Assembly (NCBI GenBank): GCA_004565275.1
Contig: SDOX01000070.1
Coordinates: 9,577-45,792, forward strand
Length of the DNA stretch: 36,216 nt
Reading direction: 5' to 3'
Source of the DNA: Nannochloropsis salina CCMP1776
Taxonomy: Eukaryota > Sar > Eustigmatophyceae > Eustigmatales > Monodopsidaceae
The notes below the pieces were generated by a model. It was not told where the DNA came from. It was given only the letters and a program-made list of their open reading frames with translations, and did no database searches. Shown in pieces: positions 1 to 8,855 of this stretch. The translations under genes were made by a program, and so were the position numbers. Numbering within the stretch: the stretch's first letter is position 1; each line of letters opens with the position of its first letter.

Positions 1-141
1 AACGAGGACCCGCCGTCCTCCCTCCCTCCCTCCCTCCCTCCCTCCCTCCCTCTCTCCCTCCCTTCCCCCATGGGGAAGAAGAAGAGGTAGGAGAAAGCCA
101 AGCAAGGAGGAAAGGAAAGGCAGCAGGAGGGGCTCAATCCT

Positions 142-2738
142 ATGTATACTGTATACCATGTCTTCTCCTTCCCGGCCTCTACAAGCGTATTGACCCCCCC
201 TCCCCCTCCCCCTCCTTCCCCCTCCTCCCCTCCCTCGCCCTCCGCTACGCCTCGCCCCCTTATGACCCCGACCAGGCTGACGTGGCGTCCGACGCGCAAG
301 GAGGAGGGAGGGAAGGAGGACGTGAGGGAAGGAGGGAGGGAGGAGGAGGCAGCTACCCTCCTGGCCTTACCTCCCATCGACTCCTCCAAAGACCATCTGG
401 ACTTTTTCGCGCAGTACCTCAAGTGCGTCCTCCCTCCCTCCCTCCCTCTCTCCCACCCTCCCTCCTTCCCCTTGTACTGCCTGTCTGTCCTCTTTCTCTA
501 TATCTCCTTCACGCTCCTTCTTCACGCTCCTCCCTCTTCCTCTCTTCCTCCCCCTTCCTGCTCGCTTCCAGATACATCAAGGACCTGCCCGTCCCCAATA
601 AGGAGACCGAGAACAGCTGCTTTCTATGCAAGGTTTGCGACCATCCCTTCTTTCCTTTTCCCCTCCCTCCCTCCCTCGTTCCCTCCCTACCTCTTTCCCT
701 CTCTACCCTGTCAAACCTTCCTCCCTCCCTTCCGCGCCACCTCTGCTTCCCTCCCTCCCCTCTTGCCATCTGTCGTCCACCCTTCACATGGTCCTTCCTC
801 CCTCCTCATTGCAGGACGGAGGGAACCTTCTAGAATGTGACCACGACCTCCGGGACAAGTCCATTCACTGCAAAAAGGTGCGCTCGCCCCGTCTCTCTCC
901 CTTCCTTCGTCCTCCCTCCCACATATCCTCCCTCCCCCTTTCCCCTCCTCTTCCTCTCTCCCTTCCTTTCGTCTCCCCTCCCACATATCCTCCGTTCCCC
1001 TTTCCCCTCTTCTTCCTCTCTCCCTTCCTTTCGTCTCCCCTCCCACATATACCTCCGTCCCCCTTTCCCCTCCTCTTCCTCTCTCCCTTCCTTTCGTCTC
1101 CCCTCCCACATATCCTCCCTCCCCCTTTCCCCTCTTCTTCCTCTCTCCCTTCCTTTCGTCTCCCCTCCCACATATCCTCCCTCCCCCTTTCCCCTCCTCT
1201 TCCTCTCTCCCTTCCTTTCGTCTCCCCTCCCACATATCCTCCCTCTCCCTTTCGCCTCCTCTTCCTCTCTCCCTTCCTTTCGTCTCCCCTCCCACATATC
1301 CTCCCTCTCCCTTTCCCCTCTTCTTCCTCTCTCCCTTCCTTTCGTCTCCCCTCCCACATATCCTCCTCCTTTCTTCCCCTGCTTTGCATTTGCTCCTCTC
1401 TTCCTCTTTGACCCCCCTGCGTTCCCCACATTCCCTAAGGTCTATCACGAATACTGCCTGAACTACACCGTCTCCACCAATCCCAGCGTCCGCTGGTACT
1501 GCCCGCGGCATTTGTGCGCCGTCTGTGGGGAAAAGAGGATCCGGCATTGCTGCCGGTAAAAGGGAGGGAGGGAGGGAGGAAGGGAGGGAAGGAGAGGTGG
1601 GGTGCCAGTATCTTCTACTCACGTAGGTCCTGTGTGGTCAGAGGCCTTTGAGCCGTGCCGGGGGGAACAAGGAGGGAGGGAGGGAGGGAGGGAGGGAGGG
1701 AGGGAGGGAGGGAGGGATCCAATGAGAGCTCATGGGAAGGAAGGGAAGCGATGCCTTACCCGAGTCGCGTATCAGACAGCAACGCAAGAATCTCACCTCT
1801 TTCATCTTCTCCCTTTCTGACCCCTCTCGCTTTGTAAGCTACTGTCCAAATAGCTACTGTCAGGAGCACGTCCCTCCCTTGGCTATCCCCATCGCAGAGC
1901 AGCTGAAGCCCCGCGAGCGTGAGTTTTTCCCCCGCCTTCGTCTCTCCTCCCTTCCATGCTCCCTTTCTCCCTTCTCTCCACATTCCTTTCTGACTCATCA
2001 TTCTTTTCTCGTCTACCCCGTCCTCTCCCCCGTCCCTCCCTCTTGTAGTGTCCCATCATCAACTCCAAGAAATTTCCTGCCCCGACTGCGTCTGCTTGGT
2101 GATTCGTGCTCGCTTTCGGCAGGTACGTGCTTCCATTCCGCTTTTTTACGCGTGCAGACATCGTCGGCCCATACATCTCTGCCCTCTGGCCTCCATGCCA
2201 CAGAGACGGTTCCAATGGCCTGAATTTCCGGGCCGCTCCTTTGGCATTATTTATTTTTCTGATATGCATGATCCCCTCATCTCCTCTGGAACGAACGAAT
2301 GACAACGATTTGCCCATCGATCTTTTCCTTGCTTGAGACTGCTCTTGAGTCCGTCGATGTTAGGATGATTGCGTTGCTATCCTGTCGCTGCCATATATTC
2401 TTTGTTCGGTGTGCATGGATCTCCTTTCATATTCCTACTTTTCTTGGCATATGTGACAGGAGCTCAAGTCGGGTTTCTGCTCCGTAGTCGACGACATTCT
2501 TGACCACTATCTGCATTTTGGTCAGAGTGAGACGGAAGGAGGGCCAGAAGGAAAGGAAGAGGTGGGAAAGAAGCGTGAAAGAGCAAGAGTCCGCCCGTTC
2601 CATCCAGTCTTGCAGACTTGTTTCGTGGCAGAAGGTCATGAAGTGCCATGGAATAACGATAATGATAAAGAACGGGAGGATGTGAAAGAGTTTGAGAGGG
2701 ACGAGGAACGTGAGGAGAGGAAAAATGGTTGGGCGTGA
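142..2738 (+). CDS. PHD / C5HCH zinc-finger protein, NSD-type module (multi-exon; 5' end uncertain)
   Basis: Likely chromatin reader. Phase-consistent GT-AG exons end or lie at ..422, 572-632, 815-877, 1440-1555, 1839-1918, 2049-2122 and 2460-2738 (stop TGA). The spliced protein contains CFLCKDGGNLLECDHD, then a Cys, the motif YHEYCLNY, WYCPRH, CAVCGEK and YCPNSYCQEH. This order is that of the C-terminal PHD finger plus C5HCH of NSD1/2/3 histone methyltransferases. The last exon is charged (Glu/Lys/Arg-rich) and ends in NGWA. No SET domain is visible downstream, so either the protein is a stand-alone reader or the catalytic part lies upstream of the window. The start is uncertain: the frame is open from an ATG at 142, but this part is proline-rich, and a different frame at about 230-300 also looks coding, so further 5' exons are possible. 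Zinc-finger call is firm; biological target is not known. Confidence 0.8.
893..1366. repeat. 62-bp polypyrimidine minisatellite inside an intron
   Basis: The marker string acatatcc recurs at 921, 983, 1045, 1108, 1170, 1232, 1294 and 1356, a period of 62 bp (one 63). Each unit is a CT-rich block (ctctcccttcctttcgtct and so on) with only a few substitutions, so it is a recent tandem expansion. It fills most of the 562-nt intron 878-1439 of the PHD gene. Confidence 0.95.
1671..1716. repeat. (GGGA)n microsatellite in an intron of the PHD gene
   Basis: Uninterrupted GGGA repeats, on the sense strand of the intron 1556-1838, whose 5' end is also purine-rich and whose 3' end is pyrimidine-rich. 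Confidence 0.95.
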
Positions 2739-3084
2739 CGGGTTAGGAAGTGCAGGAGACGAGGTGGTTACACGCTGTATGAACCGAAGGCACATAAGTG
2801 TCCACAAATTGAGACTGCTCAAGAAAAGCTGACCATTTGAAATACGTATGTGCAAAATGAAATGCGTATGTGCAAAATGAAATGATCGATTGCGCAATGA
2901 ACTTGAGCTTTGCAACGCTTGGAGGAGGTTGGTTTCAAATTTGAAAAACCGTTTCACCAACGGCGCGAGGCATCGTGTCAAAGCAGCAACACACGTACCC
3001 TTTCAATGACGTCGACTGGATCCACTATTATACTTCTACTTCTGAAATTTTCAAAATGATTATTTTCCTTAGCACAGGTGCAGC
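2739..3084. other. Intergenic spacer between PHD gene and membrane-protein gene
   Basis: No convincing coding sequence. It is less GC-rich than the flanking exons and holds a perfect 20-bp tandem duplication (2845-2884). It presumably contains the 3' UTR of the PHD gene and the promoter/5' UTR of the next. An in-frame stop at 3070 precedes the ATG at 3085. Confidence 0.6.
2845..2884. repeat. Perfect 20-bp tandem duplication
   Basis: The unit cgtatgtgcaaaatgaaatg occurs twice head to tail without mismatch. Confidence 0.95.
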
Positions 3085-4635
3085 ATGGACTGTGTATCGT
3101 TGTCCCATTTGAGCGTACCCCCCCGACCGTCCCGCCCTTTTCTTCAAGTCTTCTCCATCCTCATCCTCGGCTCAGGGGTATGCTTGGGCAGCGCATTACT
3201 TCTCCTTGATCAAATCCAGCGCGGCCTTCCGTCTCCTTGTCCGGCTATTTTTACAAATACTACCTTGTCCGACGTGGGAAGAGTCCTTCGACAGCATGAC
3301 TCGACAAGCACTGCACATCTCGTCTCTCTTTTGGACACACGCCTCATCCCTCTCCTCCATTCTTCTGTCTCATGGCTGTCCGATATTTTGATACAGCTTC
3401 ATTGCTGGTTGATACGGATGGATAGAGAGGAGATGGAGAATATGTGGGCGTTTACGACGTCCATGCTTCACTACGAAAAGCAATGGGAGGAAAGAAGTGA
3501 CGATAAGGGGGGTGCTGGTGGATACGGGAAAATGGTGGATGTAGGACAATTTATGAGAACCACGCACATGCAATACAAAAAGCAGGTTCCTTCATGGCTG
3601 GACGAGGCTTTCCGGTTGGCCTTGCGGGTGCTTGCTGTCTTCCTCGTGATAGGCGCCATGCGGTGGGGCCACCAGGAGCAAGAGGATCCCAAGACAGGGG
3701 AAGACTCAGGGAGAGCGAGGGAAACGAATTATACGAGCCAGTGCATTGCTCCGAAAGACGATCCATTCCAGATCAAGGAGCACAGCTCTGGGCTCACACG
3801 CTCCCTCCCTTCCAATCCAGGACCTGCCGGTCGTCTGCCCCTCTCACCCTCCCTCTCTCCCCCCCCGCCCTCGCCACCTCGCCCCCCCCTTTCCCCTCCC
3901 AGCCCATCCCCTACCCAATCTAGTCTGGATCCTCCTCCTCAGAAATCTCTGCGTCTGCCGGCAAAGGTCCTCGCTGTCTTCCTCTTTGCCTTCGGCTTTG
4001 CTTTGGGGGGGGGACTCCTCTGCCTCGACGTGGGAAACAAAGAGATGACTATCACTCAATTTTCTTCTTCCTCCTCCTCCTCCTTCCCCTCCACCTCCTC
4101 CTCCTCCCTCTCCTCGCCCTCCGCCTTCTCGCTCCGCTCTTCCTCCTTTACCTTCTCCTCCCTTTCTTCTTCCTTTTGTCTCTCCTCCTCTTTTCTCTCC
4201 TCCTTCTCTCATTCATCCAAAGATGAACAAACAGATACCCTTTGCCCTCCCCTTACGATCGCAACCTCGCCGATGAATCTGGAAGGGAAGGAAGAGAGGC
4301 AGTCTTCCAATCTCTCTTGGTTTGCACATGTCTACCATCGCTGGCAAGGTCCTCAAGGCGGGAGTGGGAGCCCTTCTTTTCCTCCGCTACTTTCCACCTC
4401 CTCACTCACTTCGTCGGCACGGGCTTCCTTCATTCGGAGCTGGCGAGGATCGAGGGAGGGAGGGAGGGAAGAAGGAAAGGAAGGAGGGAGGGAAGAGGAG
4501 AGGGGGGGGAGACAGAATACGTTGCCGCCGTTGCTGCCTAAGGAAGGAGCTGTGTCGTTGATAGATGATGGGGAGGGAAGGGTTGGCTTGGGATCAAATA
4601 ACCCACCAGGGAGAGAAATGGAGAGAGACAGATGA
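3085..4635 (+). CDS. Predicted three-pass membrane protein with Ser/Pro-rich low complexity
   Basis: A 516-codon open frame from an ATG preceded by an in-frame stop. No family recognised. Hydrophobic segments lie at about residues 20-41, 174-193 and 292-313. The segments share wording: RVLAVFLVIG in the second, KVLAVFLFAF in the third, and the first and third both end in a Gly-rich LGSGVCLGS / FALGGGLLCLD pattern, as if one membrane module had been copied. Between them lie a hydrophilic stretch (about 45-170), a proline-rich linker (245-290) and, after the third, a long serine run (325-385). Beyond residue 385 the frame is less reliable, because the pyrimidine-rich 4060-4210 could be an intron and other frames there also read plausibly (one contains GKVLKAGVGALLFL, a possible fourth copy). 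The following ankyrin-encoding frame may be the 3' part of this same gene. Confidence 0.55.
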   Translation: MDCVSLSHLSVPPRPSRPFLQVFSILILGSGVCLGSALLLLDQIQRGLPSPCPAIFTNTTLSDVGRVLRQHDSTSTAHLVSLLDTRLIPLLHSSVSWLSDILIQLHCWLIRMDREEMENMWAFTTSMLHYEKQWEERSDDKGGAGGYGKMVDVGQFMRTTHMQYKKQVPSWLDEAFRLALRVLAVFLVIGAMRWGHQEQEDPKTGEDSGRARETNYTSQCIAPKDDPFQIKEHSSGLTRSLPSNPGPAGRLPLSPSLSPPPPSPPRPPLSPPSPSPTQSSLDPPPQKSLRLPAKVLAVFLFAFGFALGGGLLCLDVGNKEMTITQFSSSSSSSFPSTSSSSLSSPSAFSLRSSSFTFSSLSSSFCLSSSFLSSFSHSSKDEQTDTLCPPLTIATSPMNLEGKEERQSSNLSWFAHVYHRWQGPQGGSGSPSFPPLLSTSSLTSSARASFIRSWRGSREGGREEGKEGGREEERGGRQNTLPPLLPKEGAVSLIDDGEGRVGLGSNNPPGREMERDR

Positions 4636-4785
4636 GAAGGGGAGAGGAAGAGGAGGATACGAGCCGAGAAGGGATGAAGGGAGCGTTGAAGGGCGAGGAG
4701 GCGAGGAGAGCGGCCGAGGGAGAGTAGGAGGAGGAGGTAGGTCGGGGAAGGGGGTTGGGGGGGGAAGGGATGGCAATAAGAGGGG

Positions 4786-5913
4786 ATGGAAGGAGGAGGG
4801 GAAAGAGAACGGGGAACGGCAGGCGAGGGAGAAGAGGGGGAGGAGGAGGAGGGGGAGAAGGGATGGAGGGAGCGAATACACAGGAATGTTGGAGGAAGCT
4901 GTGACAGTACAATAGACGGGGGCTTGAGGGGGTTGGAGGGGGATATCGTGCAGAAGGAGGGATGGAGGGCAGGAGAGAAGGAGGGGGAGGAAACTCAGGA
5001 GAGACTGGGGAAAGAAGGGGAGGAGGACGTGGGGAAGGAGAAGGGGGAGGAGGAGGAGGTGGAGGAGAAAAGTAGGAATGAGAGTGACGGGCTGAGGGAG
5101 GCAGAGAGGAAGGAGGAGGAGGCGCAGGAAGAGGCAGTAGAAAGGACTTTGTCATTCAACCAGCTCCACGAGCAACAGCTCGAACCCTCCCTTCCTCCCT
5201 TTCCCCCCGCTTCGTTCCCTCCCCCTTTCCCGCCCTTAGGAGAATACTCGGGCTGGGCCGCAACTCACACAGCTGCGGAAGAAGGGGATGTCTCCCCTCT
5301 TCGGTCCCTCCTCCAATCCCCCCCTCTCTCCCTCCTTCCCTCCCTCGTAGCAGGCCCTGGCCCGGGAGGGGTGCTCCCCCTCATGCTGAGCGTCCGCACC
5401 GGCCATGTGGGCGTGGTACAGATGCTCCTTCAACTTGGGAAAGAGGCTTGTCGAGCGAGGGATGAGGTGGGAAGACACGCATTGCTGGAGGCCTGGGAGC
5501 GGAGGGACGTGGAGATGATCTATGTGCTGATTTCTTGCTTCCAGGAGGAAAGAGGAGGAAGGTCATGGGGGAAAGACGAGGAGGAAGAGGGGAGAGAGGA
5601 AAGGGAGGGAGACAGAAGGGCAGAAAAGACGTTGCCAGCCCCTTCGTTGAATGATTTGCAGTGGCGTTCAGGCCAGGGCTTAATCCACGATGCGGTGAGG
5701 GAGGGATGGAGGGAGGTGCTGAAAGAGCTGGTTGCGATGGGGCGAAAGGGGAGGACAAACATCGTGGACATGAGCTTGAGAAGCGGTGGGATGGGAGTGA
5801 GGGGCTGGGGATGGACGCCGACACAAATGGCAGCGATGAAGGACGACAAGGAGGGAGGGAGGTTGTTGTGGAGGGAGGAGGCGGTTCGAGAGAGAGGCAT
5901 CGATGCGACCTGA
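4786..5913 (+). CDS. Ankyrin-repeat protein (possibly the C-terminal part of the preceding gene)
   Basis: A 375-codon frame in the same register as the upstream membrane-protein frame but separated from it by in-frame stops, which fits either an intron between them or two genes. Residues 1-120 are Glu/Arg/Gly-rich low complexity, 130-150 are proline-rich. From about 154 come ankyrin-type repeats: 154-178 (THTAAEEGDVSPLRSLL), 193-223 (LPLMLSVRTGHVGVVQMLL), 226-252 (GRHALLEAWERRDVEMIYVL), 297-320 (LIHDAVREGWREVLKEL) and a weak fifth at 340-355 (WTPTQMAA). Ankyrin repeats are protein-binding scaffolds, so a membrane anchor followed by ankyrins would be a tether. The pyrimidine tracts ending in cccttag (5238) and ctcgtag (5350) look like splice acceptors, so small introns inside the frame cannot be excluded. 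True start unknown. Confidence 0.6.
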   Translation: MEGGGERERGTAGEGEEGEEEEGEKGWRERIHRNVGGSCDSTIDGGLRGLEGDIVQKEGWRAGEKEGEETQERLGKEGEEDVGKEKGEEEEVEEKSRNESDGLREAERKEEEAQEEAVERTLSFNQLHEQQLEPSLPPFPPASFPPPFPPLGEYSGWAATHTAAEEGDVSPLRSLLQSPPLSLLPSLVAGPGPGGVLPLMLSVRTGHVGVVQMLLQLGKEACRARDEVGRHALLEAWERRDVEMIYVLISCFQEERGGRSWGKDEEEEGREEREGDRRAEKTLPAPSLNDLQWRSGQGLIHDAVREGWREVLKELVAMGRKGRTNIVDMSLRSGGMGVRGWGWTPTQMAAMKDDKEGGRLLWREEAVRERGIDAT

Positions 5914-6757
5914 TGGTTCGCAGCTGGGTATAATGGAGGAAGGTAGGAGGAGAAGAGGAGAGGAAGAAGACACGATGAAACGCGTACATTACGTCTTTTT
6001 CGAAATTCAGTTTCTGATCCGAATCCTTCCTGTCGGGTACTTGGAAATGTTTGACAAATCATTATACAAGGAGATGTAGAAAAACAGGATTACTCCCAAA
6101 AAACACTTGACCAGAATTGCCGGCAAGAAGTGTTAAAATTGTGCTTTTCCTTTTCCGTGAGTTGGCGCTGGATTTGTCTGACCGATCATACGCTCCGGAC
6201 CCTCCCATTTCATTCCTTTTCAGCCACCGCACACGACTATTTTTCTCACTCTTTTCCGTGCAATATTATCCTTCTTTTTTCGTCCCATCTTAAGCTGAAT
6301 CTCTTCTCTTCACGCTCTCATGCTGACGCCCTGATGGCTCTTTCTCCTCTTGGCGCATGCGTCAACCTCCTCCCTATCACGATGCTTCGTCGTCCTCGCT
6401 CATACTTCACTTTAAGTCCACTCTATCCCTTGCCTACTATGGTCAAAACGTTCATTTACGACAGTCCAGCTTTTTGGGGACTTGAAAGCTCGTGGTGCTA
6501 GCGCTAAATGGCTAGAATATGTAGTCTGAAGGAAAGCGTAGCGTCGAAGAACAGCGACACGGAAGATCGAGTAGAACGCAAGGCGTCAGTCATGTGACCA
6601 TAGGCCTCACCGATTTTAGCAGGCTATCTTTGGATAAAAACACATACACAGTCATAGAATGCTGCGAACAATATACAGTACTACGCTCATAGGAAAGGGA
6701 TGGAAAATTTGTCTCACGAGAGTGTGTTTGTATTTTATCGCTTGTTGAGCTTGGCAG
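5914..6757 (+). other. Non-assigned stretch, possible introns or 5' part of the next gene
   Basis: AT content rises relative to the preceding gene. A 123-codon open frame (6130-6501) has no recognisable features. The stretch likely includes the 3' UTR of the ankyrin gene and upstream exons or the promoter of the gene whose last exons start at 6758, but no splice-consistent exon could be fixed. Confidence 0.35.
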
Positions 6758-7011
6758 GAAGTGGGAAGCGCATTCTTTTCGATACGTAATCGTTCATTGT
6801 GGAACAATTTGGGGAATGAAACGCCCCTCCATCTTCCTGACACTGAAGGACTCTACGAATGGATTAAAGGGCGAGCGCTTCTTGTCCATGTTGTCCGAGA
6901 GGGGCCGCAAAAAGTGCGCTTCTTATTTTTATTGTTGTTTGGCATGGTGACAGCACCAAGTTTTTGCAGGAAAGGCGGTCGCATGCATTCAACATCGCAC
7001 TCAGCTTTTGA
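6758..7011 (+). CDS. Last two exons of an unidentified protein
   Basis: Acceptor ttggcag precedes a 52-codon exon 6758-6913 (begins EVGSAFFSIRNRSLW, includes LPDTEGLYEWIKGRALL), ending at gtgcgc. After a 56-nt intron with acceptor tttttgcag, exon 6970-7011 continues in phase and ends HAFNIALSF-stop. The residues look natural and the phases match. Upstream exons were not found and no family is recognised. It lies 58 bp ahead of the next same-strand ATG, so it might instead be mis-modelled 5' sequence of that gene. Confidence 0.35.
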
Positions 7012-7069
7012 CAACATGCACCTCTGATTGGACAGGGTAAAATTCAAGAATAAAAATAGACGTATTGAG

Positions 7070-7813
7070 ATGTCGAGAGCTCCCCTGGCCGAGGACGAGA
7101 AGCTCCTCCTCACCTTGTACACAAGCCTCAAGAGAGCAACTGCGCCTTTGCAGCTCGTCAATTCTTCCACATCCATCGCTGAGATGTCTCTCTCGCCTGG
7201 AATTCTGCATCTCCTGGGGTTAGTCGTCCTCGACAATAAAAGTCACGACGAAACCCTCTTCCTCACACAAGGGCGTCCTGCACGGCCTACTTCCACCCCT
7301 CCATCGCCTCCTGGGGACGATGTAAAAAGTCTGGCCAAGCGCCTTCGGGGAGAGCTCGACGTTGCCATGCACATTGACACGCCCTTGGGTGAATGTGCTC
7401 ATGCGATTTCTGAGGCTGCTTCCCATCTACGAAATGTATTGATGAGCCGTGGCGTTGATCTCCCGAATGAGATTGCAGCACAGGTGGCCGATCTGGACAA
7501 TACACCTGTGTCTTTCAACGCCCCGACAGACCTACCACCTGCAAAGACAATGGAAGCAAGATCGAGAAACCCTGTTCTAAATCATGCGCAGCAACGTGTT
7601 GTTGAGAGTGAAGAGAGAAAACGGGGTTGTGCAACGCAGGAAAGGAAGAAAAGTCTGGAGCCACTTTCATCTCCAGAATTTCATGTGGTTGCTGGCATAC
7701 TCATAGCTTTATACACCTTGATATCTCAAGGGCCACTGCATGTGCTCTTGCTTGTAGTCGCATATTTTGTGATGACCAGGGTATTTAAAGTACTCTTGAA
7801 ACTAATAGCATAA
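7070..7813 (+). CDS. 247-residue protein with C-terminal hydrophobic hairpin, unknown function
   Basis: An intron-free frame from ATG 7070 to TAA 7813. Residues 1-110 are mixed helical (DEKLLLTLYTSLKRATAPLQ at the N-terminus); about 75-90 contain a Pro-rich loop (STPPSPPGDD); 150-200 are polar and basic. The last 44 residues hold two short hydrophobic segments (VVAGILIALYTLI, about 206-218, and LHVLLLVVAYFVM, about 223-235), followed by a basic tail FKVLLKLIA. This is the layout of a tail-anchored or hairpin-inserted membrane protein facing the cytosol. No family recognised. The frame is open upstream of the ATG to a possible acceptor (ggacag, 7035), so a 5' exon is conceivable. Confidence 0.6.
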   Translation: MSRAPLAEDEKLLLTLYTSLKRATAPLQLVNSSTSIAEMSLSPGILHLLGLVVLDNKSHDETLFLTQGRPARPTSTPPSPPGDDVKSLAKRLRGELDVAMHIDTPLGECAHAISEAASHLRNVLMSRGVDLPNEIAAQVADLDNTPVSFNAPTDLPPAKTMEARSRNPVLNHAQQRVVESEERKRGCATQERKKSLEPLSSPEFHVVAGILIALYTLISQGPLHVLLLVVAYFVMTRVFKVLLKLIA

Positions 7814-8855
7814 ATGACTTGCGAAGGAAGCGAATTTGTTCACAGATGTATTTTTTTTAAACGATTGCAAATATGGCTCCCCACTGTTCGAGTTATTTCA
7901 GATTTTCCATTCACTGTCCTAAAAATGAAGCATACCTCTCTAATTGTACGTTATCCAGAATGTCGGACCGTCACTGGCAATCGTGATGCTCAGTTTGTGG
8001 TCTTCGAATAACGATTGCTGACGTCGATACAAACTATACAATCTCAATTTCCATTTCCGTCTTCAATCAAAATTCATCAGGATCCATTGCGCCTGCAAAA
8101 CCATGAATGGCACCACGCTTGTTCCAGTGGGGTCTGTCAGAGGCGACCGAGCTTCTACGAAAAAGTACACAATGTTTGTCTCGCACTAAAGAAGAAAATA
8201 CAAATTAACTGGATAAAGGTGACACAGAGCGCCACGACATTTCATCGCCCGCGTGTTTGAGTGTAAAGTAAACAGTAGTTGTAAAGTGGACTTGGGTGTG
8301 GATTCTCCCCCGATACGATCCTTCGCTAATTGAAGTTGAACGGCCTCTGCCCCCCTAACAAAGTAATGCATGAACTGTGTCCTTTCCATGTGGACGGGCG
8401 GATAAAAGAGATTCATAGCATGTCAAAATTTTAATTTTCTCGGATAAGATGTATGCATTTTTGGGAGTATGTTTTATCGATGAAATCCTTCGTTTTGTGT
8501 CTTTTCTGATGGGGCCGGAAGGATGAAGGAGGTAGGCTATAGGTTACTAAAACTGAGAAGCGTTTTTAATTTGTACGACAAAGCTTAAATGGCTAACAGT
8601 ACTATATTCTAATACATAACGACCAGCGAATCGCCCAATTAATTTTATTGGCGTCTCATCATCGTTACTATGAGAAATTGTGAGGAAGTTAAAAATGCGA
8701 CTGTGATAATTGATGAATTATATGCCAATTTGAAGCTAGATAATTGCAAAGGGCATTTGAATGATACTGATAAATGAGAAATTATCTTCTTGCACGCCTT
8801 TACGCAGGTTTGTAGGCAAAAAATACCGTCCCTCGGGAAACCTATCGAGTGCAGT
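7814..8855. other. AT-rich intergenic region
   Basis: Only short frames without protein-like composition. Probably the 3' UTR of the upstream gene and promoter/5' region of the F-box gene. Low GC and absence of the purine/pyrimidine tracts seen in introns. Confidence 0.6.

Noticed and set aside
711-1622. Minus-strand Glu/Arg/Gly-rich frames over the first introns, including repeats of about 21 residues
   Set aside because: The repeats are the translated 62-bp minisatellite; the plus strand carries the zinc-finger exons.
2500-2685. Short plus-strand and antisense frames over the last PHD exon
   Set aside because: They are out of register with the spliced zinc-finger protein, whose last exon reads to 2738.
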